NCBI GenBank assembly: GCA_913020045.1
Contig: CAJWBE010000012.1
Location: 35,783-99,782, forward strand
Origin: an uncultured Oleiphilus sp.
GTDB lineage: Bacteria; Pseudomonadota; Gammaproteobacteria; Pseudomonadales; Oleiphilaceae
Reading direction: 5' to 3'
DNA length: 64,000 bases
Part shown: piece after piece, positions 41,218-49,110 of the stretch
Layout of the letters: the number at the start of each line of letters is the position of its first letter
How positions within the stretch are numbered: position 1 is the stretch's first letter
Made by a program: the position numbers and the translations under genes
Notes under the pieces: generated by a model
Databases searched by the model: none
What the model was told of the DNA's origin: nothing
Seen by the model: the letters and a program-made list of their open reading frames with translations, nothing else

Positions 41218-42213
41218 ATGATCGACGAAATATATCCAAGGCTTTTTCTAGGCGTGTTGGCTGATGGAATAGGTAATACCTCACCAGGCTTACAAAAACT
41301 GATCGAGCAACATCGTTACCAAAATACCATCGGGCATTGCTTTGGTTCTTTGGTGAATGCAATTTATAGAGACGACCCTCAATCGGATATTGGTTTAAAG
41401 TACGGTCGTCATTTATGTCCGGAAGTGCTTTGTGACTATTCTCGGCTTATGATGACGTCAAAAGATACGATGGATTTGCTGAGGCTGCTTGAGGAGGTAC
41501 ACCCTTATCATGATGGCAGCTATTATCCTTTTGTTGAAATAAGTGAAGAGCATGTTTCAATTGCTATCGCATTTCCTTATAAGGCGGAAATTACAGACTT
41601 TCAGCGCCGCTTTTGCTGTGAATCTATTTTTGCGTTTACTACAAATGTGTTGAAGCGAATGAGCGGTAAAGAGTTTACGCCTCCTAAGATCCGTTTGGAT
41701 TTTCCTAGACCTTCTTATGCCTCTGAATATGTGTCTTTGTTTGGGGATAATGTTCGATTTGATGCAGGTATTAATTTAATTGAGTTTGAGTCTGACTATC
41801 TCAAAGAAAGCTTGCAGACAAGAGATTCCATTCTTCATCAAACATATCGGGACAAATGTTTATTAGCCGATCATCCGCGAGACAATTTTGTCAAAGCTGT
41901 TGCTTTGAAATTAATTCAGCATCATCCGGAGTCTTTTGGTTGCCCTTATCTGGCAAATTTGATGAACCTTTCTGTACGTGGTTTGCAAAATAGGTTGAAC
42001 AAAAGTGGTGTAACGTTTTCAGAGGTGTCGAGCTGGGTTAGGCGAGAGCTATCAAAAAAATACTTACTTCAGGAAAGGAGAAATGTAGCGTGGACAGGAG
42101 ACCTACTTGGGTTTGAATCGCTCTCGGGTTTCAATCGATATTTTCAAAACACATTCGGAATGAGTGCGAATACATTTGTGAATCGTTATCAGATTCACAA
42201 ATCAAGTGATTAA
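41218..42213 (+). CDS. AraC-family regulator, OruR/ArgR-like, divergent
   Basis: A 331-residue regulator of the same type as its neighbour. The N-terminal ligand domain (YPRLFLGVLADGIGNTSPGLQKLIEQH) is more divergent; the C-terminal HTH reads CPYLANLMNLSVRGLQNRLNKSG and WTGDLLGFESLSGFNRYFQNTFGMS. The second HTH lacks the usual IA-xx-LGF start, reading VAWTGDLLGFES. ATG at 41218 has weak RBS. It might sense a different ligand from the 39956 protein or have lost activity. Confidence 0.85.
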   Translation: MIDEIYPRLFLGVLADGIGNTSPGLQKLIEQHRYQNTIGHCFGSLVNAIYRDDPQSDIGLKYGRHLCPEVLCDYSRLMMTSKDTMDLLRLLEEVHPYHDGSYYPFVEISEEHVSIAIAFPYKAEITDFQRRFCCESIFAFTTNVLKRMSGKEFTPPKIRLDFPRPSYASEYVSLFGDNVRFDAGINLIEFESDYLKESLQTRDSILHQTYRDKCLLADHPRDNFVKAVALKLIQHHPESFGCPYLANLMNLSVRGLQNRLNKSGVTFSEVSSWVRRELSKKYLLQERRNVAWTGDLLGFESLSGFNRYFQNTFGMSANTFVNRYQIHKSSD

Positions 42214-42236
42214 ACTCAATGCCCTCTTATTTAGGC

Positions 42237-42264
42237 AAAAAAGAAGGCGGCTATAAGCCGCCTT
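42237..42264 (-). terminator. Terminator downstream of the SGNH gene
   Basis: AAGGCGGC (42244-42251) pairs with GCCGCCTT (42257-42264); on the minus strand it is followed by a T run (A run 42237-42242). The gene stop is at 42285, 20 bases away. It also lies just after the AraC stop and may serve both directions. Confidence 0.8.
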
Positions 42265-42284
42265 AAATTTACGGTTGGGCATTT

Positions 42285-43025
42285 CTATAGTAATGGTTGT
42301 AGTTTTGGCCAGAGCAAGTTTGCAAGTTTGTTTCCACCCGTTGCGTTTGGATGGATATCGTCATCCAGTATGTCTGCTGGGGTCATAACATGCGAAGAGG
42401 CTGTGAACGAACAATTAGCATTCGTCGATACTTCGCACGCATATTCAAGATAGAGGTTTCCAGTATCGACTGCTTGAGACAGGTTCGCATCGCTTCCTTT
42501 TGGATGGTAATAACCAAGGTATAAGACATTTGAGACGCCATCATTCGCCATGTCATCAAGTAGATCGACCGCATCTACATAGGTGTTTTCAACTAACCTA
42601 ACGCAGCGATTGGTGATGTTAGGGCGATACCAGCGAGTGCGGCAGCCGTAAGGGTCTAATGCTTTTGCCGGGATTAAAATATCGTTGCCGCCGCCATTCA
42701 TTACGATTGTTTCAATGTTTGAATCCGTATCTCTTGCATCAGAGTACTGCCGCGTAACTGAGTTAGATAGTATACCGCCTGCTAGTTCGGCAGCGTTCTT
42801 CGTATAGTCGCGGAAAGTCTCCCCGGCCCAAGATTCTAAGTTAGCTTGAATAAAACCATCTTTATCGAAGACTGAATCACCTAGGGTGATAATTTCATTT
42901 CGATCTGCGTTTTCAATATAAGGGTTCCCACCGCTACAGCCGACAATTCCTGTTGCCGTAACTAAGGCAATGCTTAGTCTAACGAGTTGGTTTAGTTTTT
43001 TCTTAATAGATGTAAGTGACTTCAT
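42285..43025 (-). CDS. SGNH/GDSL hydrolase lipoprotein
   Basis: A 246-residue protein. A lipoprotein signal peptide ends in TGIVGC with lipidated Cys near residue 30. The SGNH motifs are present: block I IITLGDSVFDKDG (nucleophile Ser), block III VMNGGGNDILIP, block V DILDDDIHPNATGGNKLA (Asp/His pair). It should be a membrane-anchored esterase or lipase facing the periplasm or surface. It diverges from the LifO-like gene, sharing a control region with the GGCATG motif pair. Confidence 0.9.
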   Translation of the reverse strand: MKSLTSIKKKLNQLVRLSIALVTATGIVGCSGGNPYIENADRNEIITLGDSVFDKDGFIQANLESWAGETFRDYTKNAAELAGGILSNSVTRQYSDARDTDSNIETIVMNGGGNDILIPAKALDPYGCRTRWYRPNITNRCVRLVENTYVDAVDLLDDMANDGVSNVLYLGYYHPKGSDANLSQAVDTGNLYLEYACEVSTNANCSFTASSHVMTPADILDDDIHPNATGGNKLANLLWPKLQPLL

Positions 43026-43190
43026 AATGTCTCCAGTTTTTTTATTTTCGAATTGGAAGAATCAGATTAATAAAAAATTCCAAAAACTTGGTAAGCCTCC
43101 TGTGCACGAAATGAGCTAAATTGTGCGCGTTGCGTTTTAAACTAAATTCAAAAGGAAAATTGGATCGATTAAAAATAGATGCTTGTTTGC

Positions 43191-43222
43191 TTGGCATGAA
43201 ATGCTGGATCTGCTGGCATGAT
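43191..43222. promoter_or_regulatory. GGCATGA motif pair between SGNH and LifO-like genes
   Basis: TTGGCATGAAATGCTGG and CTGGCATGATGGG: GGCATGA at 43193 and 43215, spaced 22 bases. It matches the tandem upstream of the AraC gene at 39797-39825 and lies centrally in the divergent promoter region. Confidence 0.6.
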
Positions 43223-43306
43223 GGGTTAAGTCAAGTGTGATATTTCGAGGTAGCGTTACATAAATCGCCGTGAATAGCTCGGGTCATCATTATTAAGGTA
43301 AAGGCT

Positions 43307-44401
43307 ATGTTGGATAGTTTGATAAAAAATTCCAAGTTTAACTACATGCTTATATTTCTTGGCATCATGGTGGTTTGTGCTGTGGCCTATTATGGGGAGG
43401 TATTGAGTTTTATTGAAGAGAGTTCAGCCACTTCTAATCAAATAGAAACACTTTCTATTGAGCCCTCTAAACAAGCACGCAACTTCAAGGAGTTACCCGT
43501 TGTTTTCGCGCCTCGCGCCGCAAATGATAATGCCAATATCGAAGTCTATCTTACTGAGCTTATTACAACGTTAAAGGCAAATCATGCCAATGAGCAAGGG
43601 GACATTTTGTTTCATGTGCGTTTGAAAGAGATCTACGATGAGCTAACTACGAATTATCCGGAACAGGGTGACGTTTATTTTAAGAAAGTGATTGAGTCTG
43701 CGTTTCCTAAATTTGCTAAAGATATCCTAGCATTGATTACGAAACTTGTGAGCTATGACGAATGGCTGTTACAACATCTACCTGATCTGAATAAGATGGA
43801 AACAAACCATCAGCAGGATCAAGTTTGGCAAAAGCGTTTTGAAATGTTTGGACGAAATGTCGCTGAGAAAATATGGGATATGGAACTACCTGAAGATGAC
43901 GTTCGTTATGACGCGGTTCAGGATACCGTCAACCTCCTGCAAAAGTCTCGAGGGATGGAAATGGAGGATAGAATTACTGCTTTACTGAATACCTTTGACC
44001 AACATTATAGTGACGTTGATGAGCTTATAGTTGAATCAAAAGGCGTGATTGCGCAAACCATTCTGGGGCTCGAAGCGGTACAAGATGAACTGGCTGCGAT
44101 GACTGTGGATGAAAGACAGAAACAAATAAGTGAAATTAGAAGGTCTCTCGCGTTTTCAGAAGAAGACATCGTCTATCTTGCGACACAAGATCTAAAATCT
44201 GAGCGGGATTGGCAAAATGGCAACAAATATATGCAAGAGAGGGAAAAAGTCGTAGCGCAGTTATCAGGTGATGAATTGAACAAAACCTTAGATGCGTTAA
44301 GGGATAAACATTTTCAGCATAGATCGAATACGATCAAAAAAGAGGAAGAACATCTTGGTTTTTTCCGTTACGCCCGTGAAAGGATATATGGTGTTAACTA
44401 A
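43307..44401 (+). CDS. Lipase-chaperone (LifO/Lif)-like membrane-anchored foldase
   Basis: A 364-residue protein with one N-terminal transmembrane anchor (YMLIFLGIMVVCAVAYYG) and a long, mostly helical periplasmic part. The C-terminal region LGFFRYARERIYGVN matches the end of Lif proteins (steric chaperones for secreted lipases). The RxxFDY motif usual near the N-terminus is not visible. No classical lipase is adjacent; a pectinacetylesterase-family enzyme follows, so it may be a foldase for that or for the SGNH protein. GGTAAAGG precedes the ATG. Confidence 0.75.
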   Translation: MLDSLIKNSKFNYMLIFLGIMVVCAVAYYGEVLSFIEESSATSNQIETLSIEPSKQARNFKELPVVFAPRAANDNANIEVYLTELITTLKANHANEQGDILFHVRLKEIYDELTTNYPEQGDVYFKKVIESAFPKFAKDILALITKLVSYDEWLLQHLPDLNKMETNHQQDQVWQKRFEMFGRNVAEKIWDMELPEDDVRYDAVQDTVNLLQKSRGMEMEDRITALLNTFDQHYSDVDELIVESKGVIAQTILGLEAVQDELAAMTVDERQKQISEIRRSLAFSEEDIVYLATQDLKSERDWQNGNKYMQEREKVVAQLSGDELNKTLDALRDKHFQHRSNTIKKEEEHLGFFRYARERIYGVN

Positions 44402-44572
44402 TACTGTTCTCCAATCTCGTTTTCCACAATTTTGCACAGTTCTTACGCGTTGTTACGTGTATGACAAAGTTTTGCATCTCATTTACCTAAAACCGAGCCT
44501 TGTCATTTTAAGGTTAGTTATGGCGTTAGCGTTCGTCCGTTCAAATGTTAACTAGTTCTCATGTTTTTTGAG

Positions 44573-44606
44573 TTGGCGAGTTTAAACAAGTGACTGGCGA
44601 GTTTTT
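44573..44606. promoter_or_regulatory. TGGCGAGTTT direct repeat upstream of esterase gene
   Basis: TTGGCGAGTTTAAAC and CTGGCGAGTTTTTAC are direct repeats with GGCGAG starts at 44575 and 44596, 21 bases apart. The same spacing as the GGCATGAA tandem suggests another AraC-type site, about 80 bases before the esterase start. Confidence 0.5.
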
Positions 44607-44682
44607 ACATGAGGGTGATGGTCAATTTTTAAGCGCTTTTATGTATGGTCTTTGTATCCATAAAATAATAAGGACAAGAAGT

Positions 44683-46692
44683 ATGGCGTTTAAAAAACTT
44701 ATTTCAATTGCGATTCCCTTGATTACTGCTGCAAGCATTTCAACTACGGCACATGCTGATTTAAGCGATGGCGATTATAGTGCCGTTCAAACTCTCTGGA
44801 ATATTACTCATCCACAAGCTGCCAACAATCCTGTTGATGCGCAGCTAAAAGCAGAAATGCCGTTCATGGAGTTTATCGGAAATGATGCAGCAGACGATGG
44901 CTTTAACCCGAAAACCTATCACGTATGGCAAACCATTACCCTAAGTGCCGATCAAAAAGAACATGGTGAAGGGGCTGTTAAATGTGCCAATGGTGACGAC
45001 TATAAATTTATGGTTAAACGTTCCCCGTCGAGCCCAAATATGGTTATCTTCTTCGAAGGTGGCGGCGGCTGCTGGGACTACAATTCATGTTCCCGGACGA
45101 GCGGCGGCCAAACCGAGTCGGGCTTAGTGGGTCAAGGCAACGATCTTCCGACTGACGTCGCTTTGAGAGCTGGAAGCCAGTCATCGTTGTTCACGACTGT
45201 TTTGCGACCAAACTACGCACCTAAAACCAAGAACTGGACCAAAGTTTATCTGCCTTACTGTACGCAGGATCTTGGGGTAGGGAACATCGTTAACAATTAT
45301 CTAAGTGATGATGGTTCATCGACATTCAAAATTAACCAACGCGGCATTACTGTTCAAGGTGCGGTTCTAACCTGGCTTAAAGCAAACCTGGAACAGCCCA
45401 GTCAAATGTTGTTGACTGGGCAGAGTGCGGGCGGTTTTGCGTCTGAATTGCTCTACCATACCTATCGCACTGCACTGCAGCCAGAACAAGGTTATCTCGT
45501 AAACGATGCCGGGCCAATTATGTGGGCACCTCAATCTGACGATTTGTGGGATGGCGTTGACTACGAGTATCCATCTGCGAGAGCGCACCAAAAAGTCACG
45601 CAAGCTTGGAATGCGGAAGCGTTGGTAAATTGGATGGAGAATGAGTCAAATGGCTTGGCTGCAGACCAGCGTTTCGACTTAACCAACATGGGGACAATTT
45701 CTAACTTCTTGTCAGCGCGCTGGCCAGAAGACCGCTTCGCTCTGATTACCTCGCAAAAAGACAACACTATCTCGGGCTTTAGTTACAACAGTTTCTATCC
45801 AGAAGGTCAGTATGAAGATCCAGAGGCACGTGATGCATGGCGTGATGAGAAACGATTGAAGGAAATCGCGCTTAAGCGAGATCAGTTGGATCAACTTGAT
45901 AACTATGGCTACCACCTGCCCGGTTATCGTCCTGTGTTGGGTGGTCATGTCTTGACGGTTCCACTTATTGAAGACAGCACAACCAATGAAGACGATGGCA
46001 ATAATGTGTTTGATTTGGTTAGTAGTGTTTTGAACGACTCCGGCCGTGTTATGGCGTCGTGGGAAGGTGAAATTGGCCTTAACATGGATATCAACGGACG
46101 TTATGACGATTGTGCAAATGAATATTTTCGCATAAGTGGCTCAGGTATGTCAGCGGGTGATGTCTACGGCATTCACGAGGGGTATGAAGATATGGGTGTA
46201 ATAGATTATGCAGAGGTACTCCCCTGTTTGGAAAACACGCATATCGATCCTAACAGTGAATACCCCATCGCGATGAGCGTACTACCGTGGCTAACGTCGG
46301 ATGTTGTGGGCATCGAGGCATTAGGTAGTTTGACCGACTCGGAAGATTTATTCACGCAACAGGTGATCAGTCTGGATAACATTACGGTTCAAGATGCTGC
46401 GGCAATCGCGCAAGCGAATATTGCGGATGCCATTAGTATCGGGCAGGCAGAAAAGGATCGTATCGAAGCGGAAGCAAAGGCCGCTGCGGAGGCTGCTGCT
46501 GCCGAGGCCGCACGAATCGCCGCAGCGGCTAAAGCTGCCGCCGAAGCAGAAGCTGGTCGTATTGCCGCCGCCGCCGAAGCCGCTGCCGCCGAAGCTGCAC
46601 GAATTGCTGCAGAAGCCAAAGCCGCTGCAAAAGCTGCTGCAGATGCGGCTGCCGCGTTGGCTAAGAAACTATGTGGCAGATGGTGTAGATGA
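44683..46692 (+). CDS. Secreted pectinacetylesterase/Notum-family esterase with Ala-rich tail
   Basis: A 669-residue protein starting at 44683 (AAGGACAAG upstream). Sec signal peptide MAFKKLISIAIPLITAASISTTAHA. The catalytic domain has family marks: NMVIFFEGGGGCWDY, KVYLPYCTQDLG, and the nucleophile LLTGQSAGGFASELL, then GYRPVLGGHVLT. This hydrolase family includes plant pectin acetylesterase and the lipid-removing Notum. The C-terminal 70 residues are an Ala/Glu/Lys-rich helix. The frame ends KKLCGRWCR; a one-base shift would instead give KKYVADGVDDCFQNYLQ, so the end may be frameshifted. Confidence 0.85.
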   Translation: MAFKKLISIAIPLITAASISTTAHADLSDGDYSAVQTLWNITHPQAANNPVDAQLKAEMPFMEFIGNDAADDGFNPKTYHVWQTITLSADQKEHGEGAVKCANGDDYKFMVKRSPSSPNMVIFFEGGGGCWDYNSCSRTSGGQTESGLVGQGNDLPTDVALRAGSQSSLFTTVLRPNYAPKTKNWTKVYLPYCTQDLGVGNIVNNYLSDDGSSTFKINQRGITVQGAVLTWLKANLEQPSQMLLTGQSAGGFASELLYHTYRTALQPEQGYLVNDAGPIMWAPQSDDLWDGVDYEYPSARAHQKVTQAWNAEALVNWMENESNGLAADQRFDLTNMGTISNFLSARWPEDRFALITSQKDNTISGFSYNSFYPEGQYEDPEARDAWRDEKRLKEIALKRDQLDQLDNYGYHLPGYRPVLGGHVLTVPLIEDSTTNEDDGNNVFDLVSSVLNDSGRVMASWEGEIGLNMDINGRYDDCANEYFRISGSGMSAGDVYGIHEGYEDMGVIDYAEVLPCLENTHIDPNSEYPIAMSVLPWLTSDVVGIEALGSLTDSEDLFTQQVISLDNITVQDAAAIAQANIADAISIGQAEKDRIEAEAKAAAEAAAAEAARIAAAAKAAAEAEAGRIAAAAEAAAAEAARIAAEAKAAAKAAADAAAALAKKLCGRWCR

Positions 46693-46732
46693 TTGCTTTC
46701 AGAACTATCTGCAATAGCTAAGTTCTCTCAAT

Positions 46733-46764
46733 CAAAACACCCGATCTTTGGATAGGGTGTTTTG
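46733..46764 (+). terminator. Terminator of the first esterase gene
   Basis: CAAAACACCC (46733-46742) pairs with GGGTGTTTTG (46755-46764), loop of 12 bases, followed by TTCGTTTT. It lies 16 bases after the alternative stop at 46717. Confidence 0.8.
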
Positions 46765-46877
46765 TTCGTTTTAGACGCTAGATATTTATCATTGGAGATT
46801 TAAGGAATAACATAGATAAAATCTTGAAAGCTCAACTATATTGATAGACATTAGGATTAGAGAATGGGTTTCAATTA

Positions 46878-48706
46878 ATGCACCTAAACAAGATAAATCG
46901 GCGCGTCTTTGTCTTAGTAATCTTGAGTATGATGAATGTGGTCGCGAACGGAAGTATTGTCTTGGACTCGCTTGATTATAATCACCGCCTTTCTCAAGGA
47001 ATAGCGTTCTATAAGGATCCAACTTATGCGAAGAGCTATGAAGATATTAAGCAGCTTTCACAAACTGGTTCCTTCACCAGAGTAAAAAAAACGAGCTCTA
47101 TTTTGGTTACCAATCAGAAGCCATTTGGCTTCACATTCCCTTATTGCTTGAACCTTCCATCAATGAAGCAGCTGATGAGCAGCATCTTTTCTTATCCGTA
47201 CGGTATCCTCTGCTTGACCGCTTGACACTATTCTACGAAGTTGACGGGGTAGTGAGTCATCTAGAGTTAGGGGATTTGCTGCCTTTTGAACAACGCATGA
47301 TTAAAACCAATGAATTTGTGTTTCCTGTTACTTTGGAGCCAGGAGTTCCGCTTGATCTATATCTCCGAGTAGAAAGTGAAAGTGCCTTGTCGGTTCCTTT
47401 GTATCTTCATTCAGAAAATGCCTTTATTGAAAGCCAGCAATGGCGTGATGGCTTAAATGGACTGTATGTTGGCGTCGCCTTGGGTCTATGTGTATATAAC
47501 TTGTTTCTATGGTTAGGTGTTCGAAAGCGACTTTATGGTATCTATGTTGTTGCCATCATCAATCTGATTTTATTTAACTCGACCTTAGCGGGTTATGGTT
47601 TCAGGCTCTGGCCTGAGGCCATTGCTTTCCAACAAATTAGTATATATTTCTTTAGTATTACCGCAGGTGTGTCTGTGTGCTTCTTTGGTATGGCTTTTTT
47701 AAAGACCAAGAAACGCGATCCCAAAATGCACAAGATTCTTCGCGTATCTGTTACCGCATTTATTTTAACTATTCCTCTGATTATGGTTTTACCAGGGATT
47801 CTAGCCGCGAAAATCAACAGTTTGGTGATGATAGTGGGTGTTTCTTTGTTGTTTATCGCTGCAGTGCGCAGCACACTGAGTGGCTTTTCGCCCGCAATAT
47901 ACTATTTGATCGGCCAAGGAGCGGTATTAGCCAGTGTGATTTTTGTCGTGCTTTCATCTCAAGGGCTTATCTCTTATTTTTATTTATCTCCCGAAGTTAT
48001 GAAGGCGAGCTTAGCTTTCGAGTTAATTTTCTTTTCAATCGCATTAACGAGTTTGGTCAACAATGAGCGATTGCTTCGTGAAAAGGCACAAGTTGCAGCC
48101 GTTGATGCCAAGCAAGCTTTGCTAGAATCTCAAGTAAGAATTAACCAAGAACTTGATGATTTAGTTAGAGAGCGTACTGAAGCTTTGGAAAAAGCGAATC
48201 AACGCTTAGAGGAGTTAAATAATTCCGACGAACTCACCGGCTTGGGAAACCGTCGGTACCTAAATCATGCTTTGCCCAACGAATTTAATACAGCGTATCG
48301 CAACAGAACGAGCCTTGCGGTTCTAATGTGTGATATTGATTACTTCAAGAAACTTAATGATGATTATGGTCACCAGGTCGGGGATCTTTGTTTGTCTGAA
48401 GTGGGTCGTGTTCTTCATGATAGTTTAAGGCGTCCACCCGATTTATGTTTCAGATATGGTGGTGAAGAGTTTCTCGCGTTGTTGCCTAATACGGATTTAC
48501 AAGGGGCCAAACTCGTCGCAGAAAACATAAGGAAAAAAATCGAATCCATGGTGATCAATGCACCAAGCGGCGATATCAGAATCACGATTAGCATTGGTGC
48601 ATATGCAGAAATCCCAGAAAATCGTGATGCGCATGAACAGTTGATGAAAACAGCAGACGAAAATCTTTACAAAGCCAAAGAGCGAGGCAGAAACTGCGTC
48701 GTCTAG
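46878..48706 (+). CDS. 7TM diguanylate cyclase (DISMED2-7TMR-GGDEF) with frame break at an A8 run
   Basis: The track shows two frames, 46878-47225 and 47144-48706. Together they encode one protein: signal peptide (RRVFVLVILSMMNVVANG), a DISMED2 domain whose first half (FYKDPTYAKSYEDIKQL) is in frame 1 and second half (NELYFGYQSEAIWLHIPL) in frame 2, seven transmembrane helices, a coiled coil (ELDDLVRERTEALEKANQ) and a GGDEF domain. The active site is RYGGEEFLALLP with the inhibitory RxxD (RPPD) upstream. The switch is a -1 shift at AAAAAAAAC (47084-47092). It makes cyclic di-GMP from GTP at the inner membrane. Frame break: sequencing artefact, pseudogene or slippage. Confidence 0.8.
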
Positions 48707-49110
48707 AATGATAAGGCGATAAATTAGGCTGCTAACCAATTCTTAGTGCTGGCTATATGTCCCGGCTTTCTCTTTCTCAGTATGTTAATAAGTGTCAAAC
48801 ATATTGAGCAATAATTGACCAGGCAGTCTTCTTTAAACTATTTTCGAACAACGGATATTATTTGGCGCTAAATCGCACAAGGCTGGCATATTTTCGCATG
48901 GAGTCCTGTTAGGTTTATCGCTATTATAAATGTGTTAAATAAATAGCACGCCAAACCGCAAGGAATTGCGGGACGGAAAGCTACGAGTCCTAGCGCGTCA
49001 TTGTGATGTGAAGGATAGTCGGGCCGCCTCTTGAAGCTGAGCAAGCTTTCACCAGACGAATTCCGCCAGACGTGTTGCCCTTTAAGAATAAACGAGATAG
49101 GCAATACAAG
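48707..49110. other. Intergenic region before the second esterase gene
   Basis: A 404-base stretch with no credible gene. It should carry the promoter of the large esterase gene. I see no clear GGCATG motif here, only TTTTCGCATGGAG near 48893. Confidence 0.4.

Noticed and set aside
46389-46619. Ala/Ser-rich minus-strand ORF opposite the esterase tail
   Set aside because: It is the mirror of the Ala-rich coding repeat; GC-rich repeats open several frames.
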